From contig NC_081409.1 in the NCBI RefSeq assembly GCF_030272615.1, positions 874,688,594 to 874,752,593 of the forward strand: DNA of 64,000 nucleotides, read 5' to 3'. The number at the start of each line of letters is the position of its first letter. Within the stretch, counting starts at the first letter, position 1. This stretch comes from Cryptomeria japonica (taxonomy: Eukaryota; Streptophyta; Pinopsida; Cupressales; Cupressaceae). Of the stretch, positions 32,487 through 42,845 are shown piece by piece. Under the pieces are notes generated by a model. It did not search any database, was not told the origin of the DNA, and saw nothing but the letters and a program-made list of their open reading frames with translations. The position numbers were made by a program, and so were the translations under genes.

Positions 32487-33173
32487 CTAGTGTAGATGAC
32501 TGTCATTATAACTAAACATGCTTTCTAACTCCACCAAGCCTTTAGGTATCTCATTGGTTTCCAACTGGACAATATCATTTCCAAACACTGTCTCTCTGTC
32601 ATCCACCACTTCCACCAATGCATTACAATCAATTTTTTGTCCATCATAATCATCAACACATTGGATGAACCTAAGAATATCTTCATCATCAGCAAAAACT
32701 TGCCAATTATATACATTATCAGGAATAGCAGGCCTAGCTTTTATTTCCACAGTGGAGATACCAGTTAGTGTTGCATCATCATTTTTTAAAGCAACATTGG
32801 CTAGGAAATCTGCCATAATATTTTTTGGTCGCTCTATCCAATTAATAGAAAAGGCATCAAAATATTCAATAATATCCCAAACAGCATGCTTGTATTGCTT
32901 CAATTTATCATTCTTAGATGCATATTTAGATCTTACCTGAGAAACAACCAACTCTGAATCACCCATCACTTTTAATAATCGGATTCCATGCCTTTTTGCA
33001 ACCTCAAGTCCTAATAACAGGGCTTCATACTCTGCAGTATTATTTGTGCATTGGAATGCCAATAAGAAGGAATATTTAAAGGTTATACCTGATGGGGATA
33101 CAAAAAGAACCCCTGCTCCAGACCCTTCTTTGGAACAAGCTCCATCAAAATACATTTGCCACAATCCATACTG
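32487..33173 (-). CDS. Archaeal-type RNase H (aRH) of element C, upstream of RT
   Basis: An open segment between TAG 33174-33176 and TAG 32487-32489, in frame with gag and pol. The RNase HI fold is clear: MYFDGACSKEGSGAGVLF (first Asp), CTNNTAEYEALLLGLEVA (Glu), LKVMGDSELVVSQV (second Asp) and NIMADFLANVAL (last Asp), so all four acidic positions are kept. About 60 residues of linker follow. This is the plant RNase HI-like domain known as aRNH in Tat elements. Here it lies between protease and RT, while in element B the same domain follows gRH. Its intact residues contrast with the degenerate gRH of the same element, so it is probably the working nuclease. Confidence 0.9.
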   Translation of the reverse strand, partial: QYGLWQMYFDGACSKEGSGAGVLFVSPSGITFKYSFLLAFQCTNNTAEYEALLLGLEVAKRHGIRLLKVMGDSELVVSQVRSKYASKNDKLKQYKHAVWDIIEYFDAFSINWIERPKNIMADFLANVALKNDDATLTGISTVEIKARPAIPDNVYNWQVFADDEDILRFIQCVDDYDGQKIDCNALVEVVDDRETVFGNDIVQLETNEIPKGLVELESMFSYNDSHLH

Positions 33174-33311
33174 CTATGCTTGTAGTTCAACTACAATTGG
33201 GTCAGTGTTCTTCAACTGGGGTGATACTGGCTGAATTATGAAGTTATCTAAATCCACATCAATCATACAATTAAGCATACTAGGGTCCACATTTTCAATT
33301 ACCTTAGGAGC

Positions 33312-36300
33312 TCACGGCTCCCTGTATAGTTTGACCTGATTGCCACCAATAGGAATAGTAGCATAAGACAAATCCAATTGAACATTTCCCCCCACTGCTG
33401 CTGCCCACTGCCTAGAAAGTAACATGCCATAGTGGGGTTTAGTATCTGTGACAATAACATCCATTTTATAAGTGGCTTCAGGAAATGCAGCTATTTTCAC
33501 TTCTACATCTTTCATTGTACCTATCATAGGCACTTCTCTGTTATCCATGGCATAGCATTTCCCATACACAGTAGTCACTGACAACCCTAATTCTTTCATA
33601 ACACCAAAGGGCATTACATTAGCCGCTGCTCCTGAATCTATCATGCAATTTTTAATTAATCGGTTATTAACTAGCAGGGTAACATAGAAGGGATCCACCT
33701 GAGAAGGTTCCTGAGTAATAGTGGTTCCAACATATACCTCTGGAGTTTGGAACTCTTGATCCTTTTCAATTGTATCTAAGTCAATGGGTAATACTGAGTC
33801 ACCATCAGATATACTAGAAAATAGAGACAAAGCTGCATCCTTGTGTTCTTTAATCTTTAGTAACTCTACTAATGGGACAGTAACCTTCATTTGAGTTAAA
33901 GCTTGGGCCATATCAAATGTAGAATAATTACATTTTTCAGTATTAGCCTTGACTTTTTCTACTTTGAGTTGATTGGCCTTTTTTACTATTTCCGCCTTTT
34001 GTACATCACCAACAATTTTGGCATCTGTGGTTCTAGGTGAGTCTTTAACTTGTTCCTCTTTTACTTGACTAGCTTTAACAGGAGCAGTAACACTGTTTGA
34101 TGCTCCTTTCTTAGTGACTTCTTTTACAAACATGGAACCTGGCTCACCTTGATCAGTATCTCTCTTGGTGCTTCTCAGGTTGTAGTTATGTTTTGCTTTG
34201 GCAATTGTAGCCTTAGTAAGATTTTTAACTTCCTCTTCACTAGGCCTCCTAAGATGAACTTCTTCATCTTCAATTGTTACCACATTCAGTGTGGGATGCC
34301 AACCTAAGGCTAACTGCCCTTGCACTAACCTTCCATTATCTAACACATCACTGTACTCACTTTGTATAGATTCCTCATCACTTTCTATGATAGTTTCAAA
34401 CATATTAATATCAAGCTCTGTTTCTGGTCTCATGGATTCTTCTAGAGCTTGAGCCACTGCACACTGATGAGGAGAATGTGGTCCATCACAAGCAATACAC
34501 CAGGGAGTATTTTCTATATTATTAACAGTTTTCCTTTTCAAAGGATCTGCTGTGTCTTGGCTTTGAGCAATTTTAGGCTTCTCAACTTGGGGCTTACCAT
34601 CCTTCCAGTTTGTATTGTATGGCATATCATGTAACCTAGGAGGTCTATCCTGCCAGTTGTAATGAGGTTTATCATTTTTGTTAACCTTAGCAGTCAAATA
34701 TTTCATAGCAGTAACCAGTTTTTCTATTTTATCCTCTTCTTTAGCAACTTTGTTAGGTTGCTGTTTGGTTTCATGCCACAATCGTCCATCTGTCCTCCTT
34801 CCGAATTTTCCAGATGCCTTTCTATTACTTTCAACATTTATGGCAATTCTAAAGGCATCCCTCAGGTTATGAGGATTTTTATCTCTCAGGATATAAGCCA
34901 TCTTGGAATCAAATGCATTATAATATGTATTAAGGCACATATTGTCATCTAACCTCATTACCTGATACAATCTATGCATAGCTTTTTGGAACCTAGCATT
35001 GAAATCAGTGACTATTTCATTTTCAGATTTTCTAATATTATTGAACTCATTCAGCATGAAACTCACATTAGTCTTATCACCGTACTGTTCTTGAAAGCAA
35101 TTTTTGAACTCTTCCCATGAACCTATGCTAGCTACTGGAAGGCCTCTATACCAATCTCTTGCATCATCGACCAGAGATTGAACAAACAGTTTCATAATAA
35201 CATCTTCATCAACTATCTCATAATCATTTATCAAATCCCCAAAAGATTTGAGATGTTCCTCAGCACTGACTGCATTGTTCCCAGCAAATTTATGGAGTTT
35301 GTCTCTTAACTCAGTGGGAACATGATTTGGATATCCTGGGATCCCATCAAAAAACAATTGCCTATATTGTTCTAGATTAATCGGCCTTCTCTGAAAAGGG
35401 GAAACAGTACTATTATTCCCCATGATCATTTTAGCTTTTGGGATTGGGGATTGAGATGTTTGGGTGTACTGTTTATTTGAAGGTATGTGGCTTGCTGAGG
35501 CAATGTTAGTGTGTACTGCTGGTTGGGTATTGCCCTGAGGAAGAGAGATATGTTGGGGATTAGGCTTGCTAAGATCTTCTGATGGGAATGTAATAGGGGG
35601 AGCTTTTAGGTAGTTAATCTTTCTTTTAACTTCCTGATTTGCAGCTTCTAACTCAGCCTTTTCCAATTCCATTTGGAGGTCTTCCTTTTCCTTCCTCATC
35701 CTTTCCATCTCTCTCTCATGTGCTAGGATCCTATGAGAAATCCCTTCTGCAGTTTTAGACTCTACTCCATCATCTACCCATATCTGTTTCCCTTTGTCTA
35801 AATTAACTTTAGGAAGCTGGGAGTCATTAAAAACTTCCTTACTTGGCTGGGCTACTGACTTAGAGACTGGTCTCATCTTAGGGATTAAGATCTCCTTAAT
35901 CACTGGGCCTTCCTCATCACCCTTTTCTTTTTCCTTGGCAAGCACTTCAAGATCAGCTATCTGTCTAAGAAGCCTATCTCTCTCCATTATTTTGGCTTTA
36001 ACTTCCTTTTCCTTATCTGCCTCCTTTTGGGCCCTCAAGGATATTAAATGATGAACTCTTTTATTTAATTCTTCAATCTCTTGAGACATTTTATCCTCAT
36101 TAGGATAGTTTTCTTCAGAATCTAATGCATTAATTTGATCTATATCAATCAAACTAATGTTCCCATCTATTGTCCTAGGAACAGAGTGCCTAATTGCATT
36201 TGAGCTAGTTCTATCTTTTGTAGAAACACTAACATGTGATAAATCTCGACTTAAAGTAGGCACCTCATCAATATTCCCAAACAATCCTGAATGAAAACCT

Positions 36301-36419
36301 AAAATATCATGCTCTGAATCTCTTGAAGATGAATTTGACTTTGCATAAACAGGTCGGTCAGGCACCTTACCAGTATTGTTGTTTTTCTGCACCCATGCAA
36401 CATTTGATGGTTCATGCAT
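33312..36419 (-). CDS. Element C gag-protease
   Basis: About 1,035 residues from ATG 36419 to TGA 33312-33314. Residues about 110-290 are a charged coiled coil. A Retrotrans_gag-type region follows (PGYPNHVPTELRDKL, then WEEFKNCFQEQYGD). A zinc knuckle variant CIACDGPHSPHQC (CX2CX3HX4C) comes next, then a Lys/Glu-rich linker. The C-terminal aspartic protease has MIDSGAAANVMPFGVM and a HYGMLLSRQWAAAVGG block. Gag assembles the particle and the protease matures it. The TGA sits right at the protease end and the same frame continues into a linker and the aRH. There are no internal stops. Confidence 0.92.
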   Translation of the reverse strand: MHEPSNVAWVQKNNNTGKVPDRPVYAKSNSSSRDSEHDILGFHSGLFGNIDEVPTLSRDLSHVSVSTKDRTSSNAIRHSVPRTIDGNISLIDIDQINALDSEENYPNEDKMSQEIEELNKRVHHLISLRAQKEADKEKEVKAKIMERDRLLRQIADLEVLAKEKEKGDEEGPVIKEILIPKMRPVSKSVAQPSKEVFNDSQLPKVNLDKGKQIWVDDGVESKTAEGISHRILAHEREMERMRKEKEDLQMELEKAELEAANQEVKRKINYLKAPPITFPSEDLSKPNPQHISLPQGNTQPAVHTNIASASHIPSNKQYTQTSQSPIPKAKMIMGNNSTVSPFQRRPINLEQYRQLFFDGIPGYPNHVPTELRDKLHKFAGNNAVSAEEHLKSFGDLINDYEIVDEDVIMKLFVQSLVDDARDWYRGLPVASIGSWEEFKNCFQEQYGDKTNVSFMLNEFNNIRKSENEIVTDFNARFQKAMHRLYQVMRLDDNMCLNTYYNAFDSKMAYILRDKNPHNLRDAFRIAINVESNRKASGKFGRRTDGRLWHETKQQPNKVAKEEDKIEKLVTAMKYLTAKVNKNDKPHYNWQDRPPRLHDMPYNTNWKDGKPQVEKPKIAQSQDTADPLKRKTVNNIENTPWCIACDGPHSPHQCAVAQALEESMRPETELDINMFETIIESDEESIQSEYSDVLDNGRLVQGQLALGWHPTLNVVTIEDEEVHLRRPSEEEVKNLTKATIAKAKHNYNLRSTKRDTDQGEPGSMFVKEVTKKGASNSVTAPVKASQVKEEQVKDSPRTTDAKIVGDVQKAEIVKKANQLKVEKVKANTEKCNYSTFDMAQALTQMKVTVPLVELLKIKEHKDAALSLFSSISDGDSVLPIDLDTIEKDQEFQTPEVYVGTTITQEPSQVDPFYVTLLVNNRLIKNCMIDSGAAANVMPFGVMKELGLSVTTVYGKCYAMDNREVPMIGTMKDVEVKIAAFPEATYKMDVIVTDTKPHYGMLLSRQWAAAVGGNVQLDLSYATIPIGGNQVKLYREP

Positions 36420-36701
36420 CACAGATCTTTTCTATCCTTTTCGTGATTGCTCTGGCAGACCTTCTTGCAAGGTTTCATGAGGATGCTTCTTCATGAATGA
36501 CCTTGTGTGCTTATTTCCTTGCATCTTGCTTGTCTTTATTTTGGAAAGTTGGTATTCTCACAAGGACTGGTTCAATAGTAACAGAGTCACCACCCACAAA
36601 ACTATGGGAAAGATAAAGAACAAGCAGTCTTACTCACAAATACAACGATATTCTCCATAAGTCTCGGCACAGATTCTGTGTCTATGTCTTTGTGATAACT
36701 G
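36420..36701 (-). other. Leader of element C
   Basis: Untranslated region between the PBS and the gag ATG. No gene seen. Confidence 0.6.
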
Positions 36702-36719
36702 TCCCCAGCAGAGTCGCCA
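36702..36719 (-). other. Primer binding site of element C (tRNA-Arg type)
   Basis: Minus strand TGGCGACTCTGCTGGGGA is the site described for Ogre/Tat elements, complementary to the 3' end of a tRNA-Arg. It starts four bases after the LTR end GAACAACA. Confidence 0.9.
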
Positions 36720-38158
36720 CTTTTGTTGTTCACCAAAAGTGATAACCCAAGAACACCTGCAAATCTTTCTATGAAATGGCCAATTTCAGTCTACAAAACA
36801 CATCAGGGCTTGGACAACATAACATAGGACCCTAATTGATCCTCCTGCACTTCAGGTTCTGCTAGACCTAGGGGGGGACACCCTTTCGATGCACTGAATA
36901 CAACAATTACAGACACATAACTGCATCAACATTAAGCAGATAGATCATTTCACAAGCTCAACATATTAGGAAACATTACAGATTGGCTAGATCTATATAG
37001 ACAATAGGATGAAATAGAGCTTGGAAAGAATGGAACACACACCCCTAAACACAAAGGGAAATAGATTTATCTTTTAAAATGTATATCTGAAAACATCCCC
37101 AAACTTGCAAGACCAGTGCCTTGTTCATTGGGCAACAGAGTCACAGACATAACTACAAATATGAATCATAGATGCAAGCTTATTTTCCTTAAACAAGATA
37201 TTCATGCATCAATACCTTATATTAATGCACTATTTGATTCATTCACAATTTTATCAGATCTAGAAATATATTTCATCATTTATGACCGACTATAGAATTT
37301 AAAACCTTCCTTAAAGGATACCTACAACAGTCACACAATCTCCTTGAGATGACAAATTTCATCCTCCTTGAGGATTGAATTCATAATAATGAAAAAAAAC
37401 ATATCACAGAGACAATATCATGGGAAATTTACTCATGCCTGACACAAGTAAGACCTGCAACTAGAAAACAATCTGTCATCCTGCAATGTAGCCTCTATAC
37501 CCTGAATAGATCCATAGAACTTTACAAGTTTGGGTCAAGAATTTCAGAAAATGGAAGCCATGAAAACTGGAGCACTTCCTCACAGAATTCTGGAACCCTT
37601 ACAACTGAGAAGAATGGGGAATAAAAAGAGGAAGGAAGAAAAACAAATCCACAACTGAAAACTGCCAAGTGTCTCTCCTCTCTAACTGAATTTTGTTCCC
37701 ATGGAAACTGCTTCTAAAATATCCCACATTTGTCCAAATTAACTTCATAATCGGATTCCTCGCTCCGAGAGCTTTCCGAAAACATATAACGCTTTATACT
37801 TTGGCAAAAATTTGAGCCCTGGGCGAATTAATCCTCAACACGGACCCATCATTTAAATTTTTTGAATTTCTCTATAGTTTAAACTATATCATTTAATTAT
37901 TTAAAATTTTGATTTTTACCTCCATATGTGCTCTAACGCCTTGCCACGTGGCGGGGTCTGATTGGCTGATGGGGTCTACTGGGCGCCACCTGGGATGACA
38001 CCTCATCTTTTGCCACTTGTCGGCCACGTCACCGCCACTGAGTTGCTTGCTTGTATGCCACGTCATCGCCACTGGGTGCCACCTCATCGACACCTGCCTG
38101 CTGGACCACTAACTATACCCGCCACCTGTGTGCCACATGGATGGCTCTCGTTCACTTT

Positions 38159-38208
38159 CGCTATTTTGCAGGGTTTAAACTACGTGCATCTCCCTTCGCG
38201 AAATAGCG
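38159..38208. promoter_or_regulatory. Inverted-repeat module 4, in the upstream LTR
   Basis: Arms CGCTATTTTGC (38159-38169) and GCGAAATAGCG (38198-38208), arm starts 39 bp apart. It is preceded by GCCACATGGATGG and followed by GTGAGCCGTGGATC, matching modules 1-3. Confidence 0.82.
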
Positions 38209-38442
38209 TGAGCCGTGGATCTCTCTCGAACTTGCTCACTCATTAACCTGACCTTCGTCTGCAAAATTTTGCCTGTTTTCCTCGAGAAGCGTGCTTGCGT
38301 GGGGTCCACTTGGTCTTCGTCCATTCAACTCCTCCATCGCCTCGAGAAGCGTGCTCGCGCGTGGGCCCACCTTGGGCGCCCATGGGCACCTTCCGTCAAA
38401 AGCCTTTAAGGCTTAGATGTTATACTACTGTGCGTTTTTGCA

Positions 38443-38450
38443 TATAAATA
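38443..38450 (+). promoter_or_regulatory. Plus-strand TATA box in the element C LTR
   Basis: TATAAATA about 235 bp downstream of module 4 on the plus strand, opposite to the element's coding strand. It could drive an antisense transcript across 38480-40800. Confidence 0.4.
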
Positions 38451-38579
38451 CTAAAAGCTCACAGTGCACAGCCAATGTGGGATAATTATCTTATGCCTGG
38501 GACTGCATTTTGAAGGTTTTCTAGGTTTTATGGGGATTTTCTGTGCATTTGATTGAAATTTTTTGCATTGTTTGAAAAT

Positions 38580-39370
38580 ATTAAATCTTCCTCAAACCAC
38601 CCACACTACACAGGAGGAGTTATTGGCATTAATGGATTTGGGGAAACATCCATTTGCTTGCTTTTGACTGCAACCCGTCCATTTTCCACGCAATTGCTTG
38701 AAGTTTTAAATTTCCCTTTTCACCAGTCACGTGGGAGGAGGGAGTTTGGCTGTTCACTAACCCATTAAATTTGCTTTGAAAGTTTAAAAATGGTCTCTTT
38801 CACAAGTCACGTGGAGTGTGGGCTTTATTGTTTGCATTTTTTGAAAACATTTCATGTTCCCTCCTCTCCAAACTATGCACAGGGAAGACTACATTAATCT
38901 GGGCAAATCTGCCAATGGAAATTGCATTGGAAACTCCTTTTAATGCTCCCAATTCCATTCCACACAAAGGCTGCATTCTTATTTAATTTGCCAAGTAACC
39001 TTGATCCTTGTTGCTGCTCAAACACCAATGTCTCTGCTCACGTGGGGGAGGAGAATGGCATATAAGATTGCCATGGATTTTCTTTCAAGTTTCTACAGCC
39101 TGTCCCAACTGCCACACTGGGGAAAGATTGCTAGCATTAAACTCTTTTTTTAAAATTTACAGTCCCCTCAACCATCACATAGGGAGGAGGATGCTTGGAT
39201 TTTGAAGTCTTTCCTGATGCACTTTGCATTTGAAGAAAATTTCTGATTGCTGCTCAAGACCCATGCAAAAGGGGAAAATGGTTGTGGCTACAAATTACAC
39301 TTGCATAAAAGTTGTAGCCTTTCAACTTCAGCCATCACATGGCAGGAAAGAAGATGCTGCTATTTGTATT
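38580..39370. repeat. Degenerate repeats with CACGTGGGAGGAGG-like cores
   Basis: Six or more imperfect copies of about 110-130 bp. Each pairs a (C/G)TCAC(G/A)TGG(G/C)AGG-type core with a following GCATTTTTTGAAA- or TTTGAAAGTTT-like segment. The copies are too diverged for exact boundaries by eye. Confidence 0.5.
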
Positions 39371-39879
39371 TGTCAAAATCTTCTACACCTTGCAATTGAA
39401 TTTGCTTTAGAACTCCATTTTAATTATCCTCCACCAGCTGAATTACATTTGCTTGGATTTCATTTGCTCTTTTAAACGCTACACCAGTCGCCAAAACACA
39501 TTTGGCTGAATGTTTCAAAAAACCTTCTCAGAACACATCCCATTTACTTTGTACTCACATGCCAATTGCATCACAATCCACATTTGAATATTCTAAAATT
39601 CCTCAATAAACAAAGTTGCCAATAAAATAACAATGCACAGGCAAGAGCCAGGTCGGGCCCCAAAGTGGGTCCGATTAAAAAAAATTTCATTTTCATGCAA
39701 CTGACCTTCGGAATGCTTCAGGAATCTCAAACACACCTCTGGAATCGATCGGCACCATTTTCGGATCATAAAATTGCATTTTACATCTTTCAGGCAATTA
39801 CGCCACAATTTTTGCATTTAATCGCGAAGACGTAATTTTCAAACCTGTCAAAACACATTTTTGGAGCTCGCCATCTGAC

Positions 39880-40480
39880 AGGCATGTACTTTGATATACA
39901 AGGATGAAATCTACCAAATGGTTTCTCAAGATGAGTCCCGAGCGAAGAGATATTAATTTCCGAAAATGGCCAACTGGCTTTGTCGACACTGCGGACCTGA
40001 TGAAGTCAATGTTCTGGCAACACATGATGCCTTTCTCAAAAATATCAAACGACCTCTGCGGGTCCTCAAATTTGAAACATAGGTACCTTAAAGTACATAT
40101 TAAATCTTTGAATTCTTATTTCAATCACCAGACTGACAGGATGCAAACGGCGCGCTCACCAAAACGGCTACATTAACTGATCTAACACTGGAAGTGCGGA
40201 TAACTGAATTTGATGGCAAAATGAGCTCTTTTGAAAACCGATCAAACAGATTGGTAGAGCCTTGAAATTTGAAACGTAGCTCACCATTTATACCAACATT
40301 AGCCCAGAACAAACATTCTGACATGACGCTCACCAGAACATTTTTACACTTGTGCAAACATCACAAACTACAAACGGATTTGGCTATGAAAACGGAGCAA
40401 ATGGATTCGTCAAGACTTGAAATTTTGCAGGGTAACTCACTTTTATGCATACAATTGAATCCATTTTGAATTTCTCCATG
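39880..40480. repeat. Degenerate repeats built on TTGAAATTTGAAACGTAG-like sequence
   Basis: Several imperfect copies at roughly 100-130 bp of a block containing a GATCAAACAGATTGGT-like stretch, then CTTGAAATTTGAAAC(G/A)TAG and CTCACCA. Boundaries are unclear. No gene seen. Confidence 0.45.
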
Positions 40481-40818
40481 ACGATCAACAGGGCAAAAGA
40501 TATAAACACCCAAAGTAGGCTACTTAATAAAATTTGCACTTGTGCCTAGAATGCACTTTCAGCTCACCCCTCAAAACGGGTACTTGATAAACTTCTCCAA
40601 ACTGAATTTTGAAAGTTGCAACACACTGAATAGGCCAATGAAAGGTGTGGGACATGAATCTCGAGCCTTACCCTCTGAAAATCAACTGGCTCCATTTTAC
40701 CCCCTTGCTAACTAGGCCATTCAAACTGACTTATTTGGATGCCTTTCTGACATACTGAGCAAAATTTTGAAATAGGCCTACAAACTTTGACTCAATTTTA
40801 ATCAGTCCCAACACACTG

Positions 40819-42845
40819 GTTTACTCTTCCTACATTCAAAACTCCTATGACCAAATCCATTACACTAATAACAAATAAAATTCATATCCCAAAGTGCATT
40901 AAATATATTTCTATTTTCATAACTCATAGTGGTCTTATTGGGTAATCTATAGTTAGCTAACCTATGTCCAAATTTGTTACACCGGTAACAATAACCATGA
41001 AAGTTTGGAACATACCGGTTAGGTTGCCTTGGTCCTGCAAACGTTTACCTCACTGGGGGTCTTCCTTTCATGTTGTTGAATCTATTAAATCCTTCATGAT
41101 CAACTCTTTCATTTCTCCTAAAATCTGCATTCTGGTACATTCAGTGTGGCATCCGATTCATTGATTATGTATACTAGTTTGTGTGGTGGGTTCTATCAAC
41201 ATCTGCATAAGACTTCTTATCGGTATCCTTGCTTATTGTGAATGTGTTCTTCTCTTCACCTTCACTTGAAGAAGTGAACTGTATCTCCTTACCAGATGTG
41301 TCTTTGTTGTTTGAACTTTGTCCTTCTTGAAATCCTAAGCCACCAGTATCTTTAGATTTATTATGTTTGCTCAACATCTTGTCCAAGGCTTCGGTGCTAC
41401 CCTCATATTTACTCCTCATTTTCAGTTCATCCTTGCTCTCTTCAAGATCATTCCCGAGCTTCACTATTTCTGCTTTGAGATCTTGATGCTCATTTTCCTT
41501 CTTCATCAAATCAGAGGATGTAACTTCACATATCCTCTTGGCTTCTTCCAACTGGAGTTTCAAGTCAGAGATAACTTAATTGGACTCATCCAGGGATTGC
41601 TTCAAGAGATCTTGTTCTTCTACTGCAGCAAGCTTGAACTTCTTGAGTTCTCTTCTTGTTTTACTTAACTCTTCAAGAGCACTTATGAGCTCACCTTCTA
41701 GATCCACTTCGGCTTCAATGTCTTCTTCTTCCTTATCTTCACCAACCGGTTCATCAAGTGCCATAAAGAGATTAACTTTTCTTTCATTCTCATGGTAGTC
41801 ATCTTCAGAAGAACTTTCTTCATATGTGACATCATCCTCAATAGAATATAGGTTGTTCTACTTCTAATAGTTTCTTCTTCCTTGCTGGTAGACATTCCTT
41901 TCTTTGTCTTTACCGATAGATCAGTCAAAACTTCTTTTCTCATCTCCACGAGTTTCATTATAAGGACATTTTGCAGCAAAGTGTTCAACTTTACCATAGT
42001 TGAAGCATTTGAGTGGCAACTTTCCTTTATACTTGTCAGATCCTCTCTTGAGCTTTCTGACAAAGTTTTCTACTTTTGCATCTAATTCTTCATTGGATCC
42101 TTTATGAGCAACCTCTTCCTTTCCCTTTTTGGTGGAGTTAAATGATGCCTCTTTCCTCGAAGATGCTTCACCAGTTGTTCTCATTTAATAGGCTATTAGA
42201 GAGCCAAATAGCTCATCCATTGTGAAGGTCTTCAAATCCTTGGCTTCCTCCATGGGAAAAACCTTAGTAAGATACTTAGATGTGAGAGATCTAAGTACCT
42301 TCTTGACAATAATCTCATCAGAAATTTCTTCTCCAAGTCATCTGATGGTGTTCACAATTTCATCTATTATGTGAAGGTAGTATAAAATATTTTCTTCATC
42401 TTTCATCTTGATGCCTTCAATTTGACCTCTTAGTGATTGCAGCTTGGCCTCTTTGACTTTGGCATCTCATTCAAATAATATATGTATTTTATCCCAAGTC
42501 TCCTTGGCAGATGCACAGTGCATGACCTTGACAAACTCATTACCTGACAACCCGCTTAAGATAGAATGTTTAACCTTTGCATTGTTCTCATACTCCTTCT
42601 TATCATCTAGATCAATGGGAGGAACACTAGGGACAATATACCGATTTGTGAGAGACATCCACACATCAAAACCAAGGGAAGAAATATAGGTCTCCATTCT
42701 TCTGCTCCTGAAGGCATAGTTATATCCATCAAACATGGGGGATTTTGAGGAGGCAGACTCATTTCTTGCCATTGTGTTCTTTGACCAGAATCTACCCAAG
42801 CTAGAGAAAACTTTGATCAACTGGGAACCAAGCTCTAATACCAAT
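40819..42845 (-). pseudogene. Copia gag of C1, main part
   Basis: Starts near 42770 (MARNESASSKSPMFDGYNYA), a copia gag N-terminus, then TWDKIHILFE. The middle has the zinc knuckle CFNYGKVEHFAAKC (about 42000). Next come an acidic region and a coiled coil (LQLEEAKRICEV, LKAEIVKLGNDLEESKDEL near 41560-41420). Further knuckles follow: CYRCNKFGHRLANY near 40980 and CNGFGHRSFEC near 40850. Frames switch and stops occur throughout. The gene ends at the element C insertion (KSKPV) and resumes at 23085. Long gags with coiled coil and several knuckles fit SIRE/Maximus-type elements. Confidence 0.8.
42828..42845 (-). other. Primer binding site of C1
   Basis: Minus strand ATTGGTATTAGAGCTTGG directly follows the LTR end, the same tRNA-Met type as in E1 and E2. 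Confidence 0.8.

Larger units (their letters stand above)
23086..40813 (-). mobile_element. Tat-lineage Ty3/gypsy element C with upstream aRH and extra sense ORFs
   Basis: 17.7 kb inserted in C1 gag. Flanks CACTG at 23081-23085 and 40814-40818 are an exact 5-bp duplication, and the C1 gag frame joins across it. Minus-strand order is 5' LTR 40813-36724, PBS for tRNA-Arg, gag-protease, archaeal-type RNase H, RT, degenerate RNase H, integrase, non-coding module array, ORF X, ORF Y, terminus at 23086. Both the 36724 and 23086 ends read TGTTGTTC on the plus strand, and both continue with weakly similar sequence for roughly 400 bp. The two terminal regions are otherwise not alike in length or content, which is unexplained. 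Coding frames are nearly intact. Confidence 0.82.
36724..40813 (-). repeat. 5' LTR of element C (about 4.1 kb)
   Basis: Bounded by the PBS at one end and the CACTG target duplication at the other. On the minus strand it starts TGTTGGGACTG and ends GAACAACA. It contains one inverted-repeat module (38159-38208), a plus-strand TATA box (38443), degenerate repeats with CACGTGGGAGGAGG-like cores (about 38580-39370) and further degenerate repeats (about 39880-40480). No coding frame of note. It does not match the 3' end of the element over its full length. Confidence 0.75.

Noticed and set aside
34662-34952. Plus-strand ORFs inside gag of element C (34662-34952, 35794-36051)
   Set aside because: They are antisense shadows of the long gag frame with no independent support.
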